Shown: positions 34,145 through 43,203 of the stretch, one piece after another
Position numbering within the stretch: position 1 is the first letter of the stretch
How the letters are laid out: each line of letters opens with the position of its first letter
Source: an uncultured Eubacteriales bacterium
GTDB taxonomy: Bacteria > Bacillota > Clostridia > Oscillospirales > Oscillospiraceae
Assembly (NCBI GenBank): GCA_949283375.1
Contig: CASDSM010000034.1
Location: 1-54,264 of the forward strand
Reading direction: 5' to 3'
DNA: 54,264 nucleotides
Translations under genes and position numbers: made by a program
Notes under the pieces: model-generated
Told to the model about the DNA's origin: nothing
What the model saw: the letters and a program-made list of their open reading frames with translations, nothing else
Databases searched by the model: none

Positions 34145-36112
34145 ATGATACAGATCGGTATGGATTATTACCCCGAGCAATGGGACCCCTCCCTCTGGGA
34201 GGAGGACGCGGCGCGGATGGCGGCGCTGGGGGTCAAGGTGGTCCGGATCGCCGAGTTTGCCTGGAGCCGGATGGAGCCCCGGGAGGGGGAGTTCCACTTC
34301 GAATGGCTGGACGAGGCCATCCGGGTGCTCGCCGGCCATGGCATGCGGGTCATTCTGGGCACCCCGACCAACTGTCCGCCCCTGTGGATGTATCAGCACT
34401 ACCCGGAGACCCTCCAGCAGGACAGGACGGGGCAGCGGGTGTTTCCTGGCATCCGGGGCCACCGGTGCATGATGAGCCCGAAATTCCGCTTCTACGCCCG
34501 CCGCGTGGTGGGGGAGATGGCCCGGCGCTATGCCGGGCGGCCGGAGATCTTCGCCTGGCAGATCGACAACGAGCTGGAGAGCAACCACTGCACCTGCCCC
34601 ACCTGCCGGGCGGGGTTTCGGGACTTCCTGCGGCAGAAATACCACACGCTGGACCGGCTGAACGACGCCTGGGGGAATGTGGTCTGGAGCGGGGAGTACA
34701 GCGGCTGGGAGCAGATCCAGCCCCCGCTGGGGCCGGACTACGAGACGGACTGGATGAATCCCGCCTGGCTCCAGGACTACGAGCGGTATGCCGCCGCGGG
34801 GACGGCGGACTATGTCCGCGCGCAGTGCGGCTGGATCCGGCAGGAGGACCCGGAGGCGCGGATCACCACCAACAGCTGCTTCCCTGCCCATCTGCCGGAT
34901 TTCTATCAGGAGTTTGCCCCTCTGGATGTGGCTGCCTACGACAACTATCCGGTGGGCGCCCTGCCCCGGGACCCGGAGGCGCTCTACTCCAACGGCTTTG
35001 CCCTGGACTTTGTCCGCAGCTTCAAGCAGAAAAACTTCTGGGTCCTGGAGCAGCTCGCGGGCCCGACCGGCTGCTGGGCCCCGATGAACCCCGCCATGGA
35101 GCCGGGGATGCTGGAGGGCTACGCCCTCCAGGCGGTGGCCCACGGGGCGGACCTGCTCAGCTTCTTCCGCTGGCGGACCGCCGCCACCGGGGCGGAGATG
35201 TTCTGCCACGGCCTGCTCGACCACGACAACCAGCCCAACCGGCGCTATTGGGAGCTGGAGCAGCTCATCCGGCGGCTGGAGCGGTACCCCCGCCTGGACG
35301 AGACCGCGCTCCACAGCGAGGTGGCGCTGCTCTATGCCCCGGACCAGGAGTTTGCCTTCCAGAATAAGCGCCAGTCCCCCGGCTTTGCCTACTGGACCCA
35401 GCTCAGGCTCCTGCACGAGGGGTGCATGAACCTCGGGGTCAATGTGGATGTCCTGCCGGAGACGGCCTCTCTGGAGGGCTACCGGGTGGCGCTGGTCCCC
35501 ACCTGGCTGATGGCCCGGGAGGAATTGGTACACCGCCTGGAGGACTTCGCCCGGCGGGGCGGGACGGTCCTGCTCACCAACCGCAGCGGGGTCAAGGACG
35601 AGCACAATAACTGCCTGCTTGGACAGCCCCTGCCGGGGCCGTTCCGGGCCCTGGCCGGGTGCCGGGTCACAGAATACGACCCCATCGGCGCAGAGCGGAC
35701 CCAGCAGCTCCGCAGTGCGTCCGGGCAGACCTATGCCATCCACACCTGGTGCGACCTGCTCGAGCCGGAGGGGGCGGAGGTCTGGGCGGCCTATGCCGGC
35801 CGCTACTATGCCGGGACAGCCGCCATCACCCGCCACCGCTTTGGCGGGGGACAGTGTTACTATGTGGGCACGGTGGGGGAGAAGGCGCTCTACCGCGACC
35901 TGCTCGCCTGCCTCTTCCGGGAGGCGGGGGTGGACATGGTCCCGGGGCTCCCGCCCGGCGTGGAGCTCACCTGCCGCAGCGGCCCGGGCGGGAGGTACCG
36001 CTTCCTCTTCAACAACACGATGGACCGCCAGACGGTCCATCTGGAGGGGACAGAGCTGGAGCTGGCGCCGCTGGAGGTCAGAGTCCAGACGGAGAAAGGG
36101 GAATGGCAATGA
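34145..36112 (+). CDS. GH42 beta-galactosidase
   Basis: The enzyme has 655 residues and no signal peptide. The ATG at 34145 gives MIQIGMDYYPEQW, the normal family start; an upstream TTG at 34121 is less likely. Acid/base Glu143 lies in QIDNELESNH and nucleophile Glu302 in FWVLEQLAG. Cys108 and the CTCPTC cluster (Cys149, 151, 154) match the structural zinc site known in GH42. A trimerisation domain and a C-terminal beta domain follow. It probably hydrolyses galacto-oligosaccharides released by the secreted GH53 enzyme and imported by the upstream transporter. Confidence 0.96.
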   Translation: MIQIGMDYYPEQWDPSLWEEDAARMAALGVKVVRIAEFAWSRMEPREGEFHFEWLDEAIRVLAGHGMRVILGTPTNCPPLWMYQHYPETLQQDRTGQRVFPGIRGHRCMMSPKFRFYARRVVGEMARRYAGRPEIFAWQIDNELESNHCTCPTCRAGFRDFLRQKYHTLDRLNDAWGNVVWSGEYSGWEQIQPPLGPDYETDWMNPAWLQDYERYAAAGTADYVRAQCGWIRQEDPEARITTNSCFPAHLPDFYQEFAPLDVAAYDNYPVGALPRDPEALYSNGFALDFVRSFKQKNFWVLEQLAGPTGCWAPMNPAMEPGMLEGYALQAVAHGADLLSFFRWRTAATGAEMFCHGLLDHDNQPNRRYWELEQLIRRLERYPRLDETALHSEVALLYAPDQEFAFQNKRQSPGFAYWTQLRLLHEGCMNLGVNVDVLPETASLEGYRVALVPTWLMAREELVHRLEDFARRGGTVLLTNRSGVKDEHNNCLLGQPLPGPFRALAGCRVTEYDPIGAERTQQLRSASGQTYAIHTWCDLLEPEGAEVWAAYAGRYYAGTAAITRHRFGGGQCYYVGTVGEKALYRDLLACLFREAGVDMVPGLPPGVELTCRSGPGGRYRFLFNNTMDRQTVHLEGTELELAPLEVRVQTEKGEWQ

Positions 36113-37236
36113 ACTTTCAGCCATTGACGGATTTTTTGAACGCGGTGGACGAGACCTTCGGCGTCCCAGCCTGCGAGTGCGTGATCTGGATGGACCACCG
36201 CCCGCTCTACCGCCATGCCGCCGGCTGGCTGGACGGGGCGCGGACCGTCCCCCTCCGGGGCGGGGAGTGGTACTGGATCTACTCATGCACCAAGCTGATG
36301 ACGATGACGGCGGCGATGCAGCTCGTGGAGGCGGGCCGCCTAGGGCTGGACGACCCCGTCTGCCGCTATCTGCCGGAGTACGCCCGCCTGACGGTGCGCG
36401 ACGGCAACGCCGTCCGCCCGGCCCGCAGCGCGCTCACCGTCCGCCACCTGATGACGATGACCGGCGGCTTCCACTACAACCGGACCTGCCCCGCCCTCGT
36501 CGAGGCGCGCGAGGCCTCCGGCCATCAGGCGACCACCCGCGAGATGATCCGTGCCCTCGCCCGCGAGCCGCTGGACTTCGACCCGGGCACCCACTTCCAG
36601 TACAGCCTCTGCCATGACGTGATGGGGGCGGTGATCGAGGAGGCGTCGGGCGAGCGGTTTTCCGACTACCTCCAAAACCACATCGCCGTCCCGCTAGGGA
36701 TCACAGGGATCACCTTCCACCCCGGCGCGCGGGAGCTGGCGCGGATGCCGGCCCAGCTCTGCTATCATGACCGGAAGCATTTCATCTTCCTGGTGGAGCG
36801 GGACAACGACCACTGCCTCACCGGGCGCTATGACTCCGGCGGCGCGGGCATCTGCTGCCGGGCAGAGGACTACATCCCCTTCCTCGACGCCCTCGCCTGC
36901 GGCGGCGTGGGGGCCAACGGGGCGCGCATCCTCCAGCCGGAGAGCGTGGCACGGATGCGCACGAACCAGCTCGCCGGGACGCCGCGGGCGGACTATCACC
37001 GGACGATGAAGCTCCCCATCGAGGGCTACGGCTTCGGGATGCGGGTCCGGGAGGGGGAGGACGGCGTCATCCCGCCCGGCGAATTCGGCTGGGACGGGGC
37101 GGCGGGGGCGAACGCCTCGATGGAACCCCGGCGGCGCCTCTCCGTCTTCTACCTCCAGCATGTGCTCAACTACCTGCCCAATTACGCCGAGCTCCACCCG
37201 CAGCTGATGCACACCATCTACCGCTGCCTGGACTGA
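36109..37236 (+). CDS. Beta-lactamase-fold serine hydrolase
   Basis: The protein has 375 residues and overlaps GH42 by an ATGA; the ATG at 36109 fits GGAGAAAGGGG better than the one at 36103. The class C/PBP-like fold is shown by the SxxK motif SCTK (near residue 62), a Tyr motif in FQYSLCHDVMG in place of the canonical YxN, and GWDGAAG in place of KTG near the C-terminus. No signal peptide is present, so it acts in the cytoplasm, where an esterase or sugar-deacylase role is more plausible than beta-lactamase. Such genes occur in glycan loci; the substrate is unknown. Confidence 0.85.
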   Translation: MNFQPLTDFLNAVDETFGVPACECVIWMDHRPLYRHAAGWLDGARTVPLRGGEWYWIYSCTKLMTMTAAMQLVEAGRLGLDDPVCRYLPEYARLTVRDGNAVRPARSALTVRHLMTMTGGFHYNRTCPALVEAREASGHQATTREMIRALAREPLDFDPGTHFQYSLCHDVMGAVIEEASGERFSDYLQNHIAVPLGITGITFHPGARELARMPAQLCYHDRKHFIFLVERDNDHCLTGRYDSGGAGICCRAEDYIPFLDALACGGVGANGARILQPESVARMRTNQLAGTPRADYHRTMKLPIEGYGFGMRVREGEDGVIPPGEFGWDGAAGANASMEPRRRLSVFYLQHVLNYLPNYAELHPQLMHTIYRCLD

Positions 37237-37260
37237 CGCACCACTGGAAGAGAGAAAACC

Positions 37261-37295
37261 AACTGCGGAATGCCTTTGGAGGGCATTCCGCAGTT
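37261..37295 (+). terminator. Terminator hairpin, first copy of a 35-bp repeat
   Basis: AACTGCGGAATGCC (37261-37274) pairs with GGCATTCCGCAGTT (37282-37295). The 35-bp sequence is repeated exactly at 37513-37547. Confidence 0.75.
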
Positions 37296-37512
37296 CAGCG
37301 TGTCAAAAAAGGTCTCACCGAGTTTGGCCCGCAGGGCCAAATAGAGTGCAATTTATTTTTGGCACGGGCGTGTACCGGGCCAAAAATACTGATCGTCCGA
37401 CGAGTGTGCGGATTTTTGGAACAAAAATCCGTGCGCGTGGGAGGACTGCAAACTCCAAGCAAATGCTTGCATTTGCTTGGAAGGCTGTCAAAAATACTTT
37501 TTTGACAGCCTC
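37296..37512. repeat. Intergenic hairpin-string repeat, copy B
   Basis: This non-coding segment consists of successive hairpins: TTTGGCCC/GGGCCAAA (about 37323-37341), TTTTTGGC with GCCAAAAA, GGATTTTTG/CAAAAATCC (about 37420-37441), CCAAGCAAATG/CATTTGCTTGG and GGCTGTCAAAA/TTTTTTGACAGCC. The order and core sequences match the repeat near 15220-15440. It is bounded by exact 35-bp terminator copies, as if inserted into, or duplicated together with, a terminator. Confidence 0.65.
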
Positions 37513-37547
37513 AACTGCGGAATGCCTTTGGAGGGCATTCCGCAGTT
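37513..37547 (-). terminator. Terminator hairpin, second copy, for the pseudokinase gene
   Basis: Identical to 37261-37295. It lies 28 bp past the stop of the minus-strand pseudokinase gene. Confidence 0.7.
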
Positions 37548-37574
37548 TTGTGTCTTGGAAGCGGGCTTGGAACC

Positions 37575-40181
37575 TCAGCCGCCCTGCAGGGAGGTGAGCA
37601 CATCCTCCCGCAGCTGCAGGTCAGACGTCAGGTCCTCCGTGCAGGTATAGAGGGTGCTGGCGACCAGTATCCCGTCCACATCGCCGGCGCAGAAGATGAG
37701 CACATAGTCCCCAATGGTGATGACCTGTGTGCGGAAGGAGCGGTCGCCGATGTTCTCCCACTGGATCTCCTCCGCAGTGACGCCGAACTCCTCGGTATAA
37801 GAGTCTGCCAGAAGGGTCACGACCTCGTCCAGGATGTCCTCCTCCGTGGACACCCAGTCCGGAAAGACGTAGAGGCACAGCTCGTTGTACGTCGTGTCAC
37901 TGTATGGAAAGATGCTGAGCTGGAGGTAGTTGTCCTCCTCGATCTCTTCGATCCCGCCCACGGCGAGGGAGGGCTGATAGAGGAAGGAGATGCGGCCGTC
38001 AGAAGAGGTGTAGGAGGAGGAGCCGTCGCCGCTGACGCTGGCCTCGGTGGCGCTGGAGAGCGGAGCGGAGGAGAAGACAGTGTAGTAGCTCTGCCCGGTC
38101 TCCCCGCTCTGGAAATACTCCACAAATTCCAGGAAGAAGGCGTCCGCCTGGCTCGGGACCTCGTAGATCAGCAGTCCGGAACAGGACCCGTCTTTCTCCA
38201 GCGTGTACTCGGCCGGAAGCTGTCTGTCATCGAGCTGACGGGTGACCGGCTGCGTGCCGGCGGTACTCTCTCCCTCTGCCCAGTGGAGGGGGAAGTCGGA
38301 GTCATACATCGGCACATCGTTGTTGGTCACGTTTTCCAGAGAGAGCTCGACCACCAGCAGGTCATATCCGCTCCCCGGCGTATAGCCGCCGTAGGAGGGA
38401 TACCGCTTGGCCGAGGAGACCTGGAACGCGAAGAACGCCGTCTCCAGCGTCTCGCCGAGACCGCCGGTGACCGCCTCATCGCTCTCGTGATCTGCCTCGA
38501 AGTGGACGAAGAAGACGTCCCCCAAGGTCGAGTCGGTGAAGAGCTCCTGATAGGCGATGGTGAGCGCGGAGGCGTCCGACGGGATCTCGTAGATCAGCAG
38601 GCCGCTGCGCAGCTCGCCGCTCTCCAGCTCATATTCGATCGGGAGCTGGCGGCTGGAGGCGGTCTCCGTGATGGGATAGCAGTAGGCGTCCGAGCCGCCC
38701 TGCCACTGGAACTGGAAGTCGGTGTCAAACATCGTGATGGAGGAGGACATGGTGTTTTGTACCGTTATCTCCACGACGGCCAGGCTGTTCCCGCTCTGCG
38801 CGGTATAGGACTCGTAGGAGCTGCACACCTCATAGGAGCTGATCTTGAAATCAAAGAACGCCGTGCGCATCACATCGCCGAGCTGGCCGTCCGCCGTGCC
38901 GCTGTCGCCCGGCGTGACGACCGGGCCGCTGATCTCCTCCTCTTCCGGGTCCTCCCCCACGCCGTCGAAGAGGTCGGAGGAGAAGGTTGCGGTGTCAGAG
39001 CCGTCGGAGAGGCCGGAACTGCCGCTGTCAGAGGAGCCGGACCCGCTGAGGGGGCCCAGAACGGCGGCGGCAATGCCGGCCGCAGCCAGCGCGAGGAGCA
39101 GGAGGACGACGATGCCGCGGCCATTTTTGCGCGGAGGCTTTTGGATGGGGCCGGTGGGCTGGTATGGCCGCTCCGGCGCGATGGGCTCAACGCCGTTGTT
39201 GGGCTTTACAGTGGACGCGCGGCTGTCAGGAGAGACGGCGGGCTGCGCGCTGAGCGCGCGGAGGAAGGAACCCATATTGTGAAAGCGCAGGTCGGTCTGC
39301 ACGGACAGGGCGCGCGCGATCGCCTGCTCCGCCTCGGGCGGCACCATCGTGCCGTAGGTGACGGGGGAGGGAAGCGCCTCGCCCGGACTGCGGCTCTCCG
39401 CGTGCGGAGGGGGATTGCCGGTCAGGCAGCGGTAAAAGAGCGCACCCACGGCGTAGACATCCGTCCAGGGGCCGCAGCGGACGGAGGAGTACTGCTCCGG
39501 CGCGGCGTAGCCGCTGGCCAGAGCGCCACCGCCGGATCCCTCCTCCGCCAGGCCGAAGCCGAACAGGATGCCGGACTGGCCAGGGGAGACCATGATGTGC
39601 TCCGGACAGATGCTCAGGTGGGACAGGTTGGCCTGATGCAGTTTCTCCAGCGCGGTCATCATGTCCCGCAGGAGCATGCGCGCGGACTGATAGTCCAGAC
39701 GCCCGCCCCGCTGGGCGAGGTACTGCTCGAGCGTCTGCCCCTCCGGCCGGTCGGAGACAAAGTAGGCGGTCCCGTTCTCATAAAAGCTGGCCTGCACCCG
39801 CGCCAGACCCTGGTTGTCCTGGAGCTGGGAGAGGGCGCGCCCCAGCATCTGGAAGCGGTCCATCCCCCGCTGAAAGTCGAGGCTTCCGGCCTGCCGCGGC
39901 ATCAGATAGCTCTGACCGGGCTCGCGCATGGCGAGCAACGGGGGAAAATACTCCGTCAAAATGACAGGACGTCCCTGCGAGAGGTCATAGGCGAGATAGC
40001 GGATGGCGGCGGCGCCGGTCTCCAGGATCCGCCCGGTCCGGTAGCGGCCGGAGAGAGAGGTCCCATATGCCAGGGCCTGCGGCGGGCAGCCGCTCTCGTT
40101 GTCAAAGCCGCAGTGCGGACAGGGGCCGTATGGGTCAGGTTTGCCCTGGAAGCAGCCATAGCAGATATGTTCCGTGTTCAT
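37575..40181 (-). CDS. Zinc-ribbon pseudokinase receptor with two DUF4352-like extracellular domains
   Basis: The protein has 868 residues from the ATG at 40181 behind AGGAGGAGAGAGC. Its order is a zinc ribbon (CYGC at 7-10, CPHC at 21-24), a protein-kinase fold (about 45-310), a linker, one TM (about 356-378), an acidic Ser/Gly linker, two similar DUF4352-like beta domains (about 435-550 and 590-705) and a C-terminal domain (about 735-860). The kinase lacks key residues: the ATP-binding Lys is Thr76 (VILTEYFP), HRD is HLS (188-190), the following Asn is His, and DFG is GFG (208-210). GYAAPEQYS and DVYAVGALFY are kept. It is therefore probably a signalling scaffold and not an enzyme. It is transcribed divergently from the cytidylate-kinase-like gene. 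Confidence 0.88.
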   Translation of the reverse strand: MNTEHICYGCFQGKPDPYGPCPHCGFDNESGCPPQALAYGTSLSGRYRTGRILETGAAAIRYLAYDLSQGRPVILTEYFPPLLAMREPGQSYLMPRQAGSLDFQRGMDRFQMLGRALSQLQDNQGLARVQASFYENGTAYFVSDRPEGQTLEQYLAQRGGRLDYQSARMLLRDMMTALEKLHQANLSHLSICPEHIMVSPGQSGILFGFGLAEEGSGGGALASGYAAPEQYSSVRCGPWTDVYAVGALFYRCLTGNPPPHAESRSPGEALPSPVTYGTMVPPEAEQAIARALSVQTDLRFHNMGSFLRALSAQPAVSPDSRASTVKPNNGVEPIAPERPYQPTGPIQKPPRKNGRGIVVLLLLALAAAGIAAAVLGPLSGSGSSDSGSSGLSDGSDTATFSSDLFDGVGEDPEEEEISGPVVTPGDSGTADGQLGDVMRTAFFDFKISSYEVCSSYESYTAQSGNSLAVVEITVQNTMSSSITMFDTDFQFQWQGGSDAYCYPITETASSRQLPIEYELESGELRSGLLIYEIPSDASALTIAYQELFTDSTLGDVFFVHFEADHESDEAVTGGLGETLETAFFAFQVSSAKRYPSYGGYTPGSGYDLLVVELSLENVTNNDVPMYDSDFPLHWAEGESTAGTQPVTRQLDDRQLPAEYTLEKDGSCSGLLIYEVPSQADAFFLEFVEYFQSGETGQSYYTVFSSAPLSSATEASVSGDGSSSYTSSDGRISFLYQPSLAVGGIEEIEEDNYLQLSIFPYSDTTYNELCLYVFPDWVSTEEDILDEVVTLLADSYTEEFGVTAEEIQWENIGDRSFRTQVITIGDYVLIFCAGDVDGILVASTLYTCTEDLTSDLQLREDVLTSLQGG

Positions 40182-40437
40182 GCTCTCTCCTCCTGTCTTC
40201 TCTCTCCACGCCGGAGGGCCGGGGCCATTCGCCTCCGGCTGTACAGGCCCATCCGTCCCTTCCGCGCGCCGGGCAGGACCTCCCGCCGCGCGGTATCCGT
40301 TTTGAGACGCTGAAAAGGGTCTAAAAAACGCTTTTAATGCAGGAGGAGGGGTGTTTTCCCTCCTCCTTCGTGCCTCTCCGCTGTCCGGCGGCATAATGCG
40401 CGGCGCAGATTTTGACAATTACAATGTATTTTTTATC

Positions 40438-40466
40438 ATTATATCAGCCGATCACAGGCGCGTCAA
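40438..40466 (-). promoter_or_regulatory. Sigma-A promoter of the pseudokinase gene
   Basis: TTGACG (40461-40466), a 17-bp spacer and TATAAT (40438-40443) on the minus strand. A plus-strand TTGACA (40412-40417) with TATCAT (40434-40439) faces it and could interfere. The leader 40182-40430 contains no gene. Confidence 0.75.
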
Positions 40467-40529
40467 TCCGAAAATGCGCGCCGGAGGGCGCTGGAGGGGA
40501 GGAAATGGAGAGACTATCAAAAAAGTCTA

Positions 40530-40558
40530 TTGCATATTGTGAAAGGAGTTGCTATAAT
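40530..40558 (+). promoter_or_regulatory. Sigma-A promoter of the cytidylate-kinase-like gene
   Basis: TTGCAT (40530-40535), a 17-bp spacer and TATAAT (40553-40558). Confidence 0.85.
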
Positions 40559-40651
40559 AGAATCAGAATATCAGGGCGCCGCCGGAGCCACCGCCCGCGG
40601 CCCGGCGGCGCCCAAGGAAAATTTCTGTTGTTGAAAAGGGGTGCAACCGCA

Positions 40652-41290
40652 ATGAAGACCTATCCCGTGATCACCATCAGCCGTCAGTTCGGCTCCGGCG
40701 GCCAGGAGATCGGCCGCCGCCTGGCCAAGCTGCTGGATATCCCGTTTTATGACAATGAGATCATCGAGCTGGCGGCGAAGGAGAGCAACTTTGATCCCAA
40801 GTTGTTCCGCCGGGTGGAGGAGACGACGGCGACCAACAGCTTCCTCTATGCGATCAACCGTCTCGGCGCGGGCAGCGCCTACTCCATGCCCATCAGCGAT
40901 CAGCTCTATTCCGTCCAGTCCTCCATCATCCGCACCGTCGCCGACCAGACCCCCGCCGTCATCGTCGGGCGCTGCGCGGACGACGTGCTCGCCGGGTATA
41001 CCCGCACGGTGAACATCTTCATCCAGGCCGGATTGGAGTCCCGGGTGAAGCGGACGATGGAGCGGCTGACCCTCACCGAGTCGCGCGCCCGCGCCTACGT
41101 CAAGCAGATCGACAAGTGCCGCGCGGCCTACCACAACTTCTATTCCGACCGCCGCTGGGGCGTACGGGAGAACTACCACCTCACCCTCGACTCGGACAAT
41201 CTGAGCTTTGACACCGCCGCCTCCATCCTCCAGCTCTATGTCCTGGCCGTCATGGGCGAGGAGCTGGAGGCCGCCAAGGGCGAGATGTGA
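40652..41290 (+). CDS. Cytidylate kinase-like family protein
   Basis: The 212-residue protein has a P-loop variant SRQFGSGGQEIGRRLAKLL near residue 10, typical of the cytidylate_kinase2 (PF13189) group. An FYDNEII segment follows, then VIVGRCADDVLA and an RVKRTMERLTLTESRA lid-like region. Family members phosphorylate nucleotides or unknown small molecules; unlike Cmk they are often stand-alone in Clostridia. GGGGTGC precedes the ATG at 40652. A strong terminator follows, so it is a single-gene unit. Confidence 0.9.
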   Translation: MKTYPVITISRQFGSGGQEIGRRLAKLLDIPFYDNEIIELAAKESNFDPKLFRRVEETTATNSFLYAINRLGAGSAYSMPISDQLYSVQSSIIRTVADQTPAVIVGRCADDVLAGYTRTVNIFIQAGLESRVKRTMERLTLTESRARAYVKQIDKCRAAYHNFYSDRRWGVRENYHLTLDSDNLSFDTAASILQLYVLAVMGEELEAAKGEM

Positions 41291-41337
41291 CCGCCCCACC
41301 CGGCGGGTGGACCCGGTAACATCAGAGCAGACCTGTG

Positions 41338-41375
41338 CCCCTTCCCGGCATTTCTGGCCGGGAAGGGGATTTTTT
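41338..41375 (+). terminator. Terminator of the cytidylate-kinase-like gene
   Basis: CCCCTTCCCGGC (41338-41349) pairs with GCCGGGAAGGGG (41357-41368), followed by ATTTTTT. Confidence 0.92.
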
Positions 41376-41519
41376 GCCCTCAGTCGGGGTGGGAAAATGG
41401 ATTTCCCTCCGGAGCGGGGGCAGAAAGGGATTGCCTTTACCAATGGAATGTGCTAAACTGTTCCCAATCTGTCAAAATCTCCAGCATATAGTAAGGACAG
41501 AGAGAGGGAGGAAATCGTT

Positions 41520-43082
41520 TTGGACAGCACTGCAATTCAGAACTTGATCGCCATGATCTGCTACATGGCGATCGTCATCGGGATCGGCGTCTTCTTCGCC
41601 CGCCGGGCCAACCAGAGCTCGGAGGACTATTTCATTGGCGGCCGGACCCTCGGCCCGTGGATCGCCGCGATGAGCGCGGAGGCCTCCGACATGAGCGGCT
41701 GGCTGCTCATGGGCCTGCCCGGCGTGGCCTACTGGTGCGGCATCGCGGACGCCGCCTGGACGGCGATCGGCCTGGGCGTCGGCACCTATCTCAACTGGCT
41801 CCTGGTGGCCAAGCGCCTGCGCCACTACTCCTATGTGGCGGGCAACGCCATCACCCTGCCCGACTTCTTCAGCAACCGCTTCAAGGAGAAGAAGAAGGTG
41901 CTCATGCTCATCTCGTCGCTCTTTATCCTCATCTTCTTCGCCGTCTATGCCGGCAGCTGCTTTGTCACCTGCGGCAAGCTCTTCAGCACCCTCTTTGACG
42001 CGGACTACCGGCTCATGGTGGTGGTCGGCGCGGTCTTCGTGCTGGTCTACACCTTCCTCGGCGGCTTCCTGGCCGAGAGCGCCTCTGACTTTATGCAGGC
42101 GATTGTGATGGTCGGCGCGTTGGTGATCGTGCTGGTTCTGGGCACGGCGAACGCCGGCGGCTTGGGCGCGGTGATCGCCAATGCCGAGAGCATCCCCGGC
42201 TTCTTCACCTTCTTCGGCATGGCCACGCCCGAGCTGGGCGCGGACGGCCTCCAGGCGGTCTCTGAGGCGGGCGCGCCCCTCTTCGGCGAGGCGGCGGAGT
42301 ACAGCCTGCTCACCATCCTCTCCACCGTCTCCTGGGGCCTGGGCTACTTCGGCATGCCGCAGGTGCTGCTGCGCTTCATCGCCATCCGCGACGCGAAGGA
42401 GCTCACCAAGTCCCGCCGGATTGCCACCGTCTGGGTGGTCATCTCCCTGACCGCCGCCGTGATGATCGGCGTGGTGGGCCGCGCGATGCTGCCCACCGCC
42501 CACCTGACTGCCTCGGACGCGGAGAATATCTTCGCCTCCATGGCCAATGTGCTGATGCACCCGCTGCTGGCCGGCATCGTTATGGCGGGCATTCTCGCCG
42601 CGACCATCAGCTCGTCTGACTCCTATCTGCTCATCGCCGCCTCCTCGCTGGCGAAGAACATCTATCAGGGCGTGGTCCGCCGCGACGCGACGGACAAGCA
42701 GGTCATGTGGGCCAGCCGTATCGCCCTCGTGCTCCTTGCCCTGGTGGGCACCGTGATCGCGATGGACGAGGACAGCGTCATCTTCACCATCGTCAGCTTT
42801 GCCTGGGCGGGCTTCGGCGCGACCTTCGGGCCGGTGATGATCTTCTCCCTGTTCTGGAAGCGGATCACCCACGCCGGCGCAGTGGCCGGGATGCTCGGCG
42901 GCGGCTGCATGGTCTTCCTCTGGAAGCTGCTCGTCCGTCCGCTCGGCGGCGTGCTGAACATCTATGAGCTGCTGCCCGCCTTCCTGTTCTCCTGCATCCT
43001 GATCGTGGTGGTCTCCCTGGCGACGCCGGCACCCTCCACCGAGATCCAGGCGGAGTTCGAGCAGGCCAGACGCGCGGCGTGA
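41520..43082 (+). CDS. putP: Sodium/proline symporter
   Basis: This is a 520-residue sodium:solute symporter (SSF) with about 13 TMs. It starts at a TTG (41520) behind GGGAGGAAAT. The PutP branch is shown by EDYFIGGRTLGPWIAAMSAEASDMSGWLLMG-type residues (near 35-65), the SDSYLLIAASSLAKNIYQ block near residue 360 and FGATFGPVMIFSLFWKR near 435. It imports proline with sodium. A T-poor gap of about 140 nt with no clear regulatory site precedes it and a hairpin follows at 43161. Confidence 0.95.
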   Translation: MDSTAIQNLIAMICYMAIVIGIGVFFARRANQSSEDYFIGGRTLGPWIAAMSAEASDMSGWLLMGLPGVAYWCGIADAAWTAIGLGVGTYLNWLLVAKRLRHYSYVAGNAITLPDFFSNRFKEKKKVLMLISSLFILIFFAVYAGSCFVTCGKLFSTLFDADYRLMVVVGAVFVLVYTFLGGFLAESASDFMQAIVMVGALVIVLVLGTANAGGLGAVIANAESIPGFFTFFGMATPELGADGLQAVSEAGAPLFGEAAEYSLLTILSTVSWGLGYFGMPQVLLRFIAIRDAKELTKSRRIATVWVVISLTAAVMIGVVGRAMLPTAHLTASDAENIFASMANVLMHPLLAGIVMAGILAATISSSDSYLLIAASSLAKNIYQGVVRRDATDKQVMWASRIALVLLALVGTVIAMDEDSVIFTIVSFAWAGFGATFGPVMIFSLFWKRITHAGAVAGMLGGGCMVFLWKLLVRPLGGVLNIYELLPAFLFSCILIVVVSLATPAPSTEIQAEFEQARRAA

Positions 43083-43160
43083 GGCACTCAGTCGGCACGG
43101 ATCCACGCACAACCGTCTCCCAAAGCCTCCCGTCTTTAGCGGGGTGTTCGTAAGACAGCA

Positions 43161-43203
43161 AAACAGGAAAGGTGTGACCGCGAAAGTCATGCCTTTCCTG
43201 TTT
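43161..43203 (+). terminator. Terminator of putP
   Basis: AAACAGGAAAGG (43161-43172) pairs with CCTTTCCTGTTT (43192-43203); inside, TGAC pairs with GTCA. The inner GGTGTGACCG...GTCATGCC resembles the hairpin at the recombinase end (54070-54092). Confidence 0.75.

Noticed and set aside
37296-37512. A CRISPR array
   Set aside because: The hairpins differ from one another; there are no regularly spaced identical repeats, unique spacers or cas genes.
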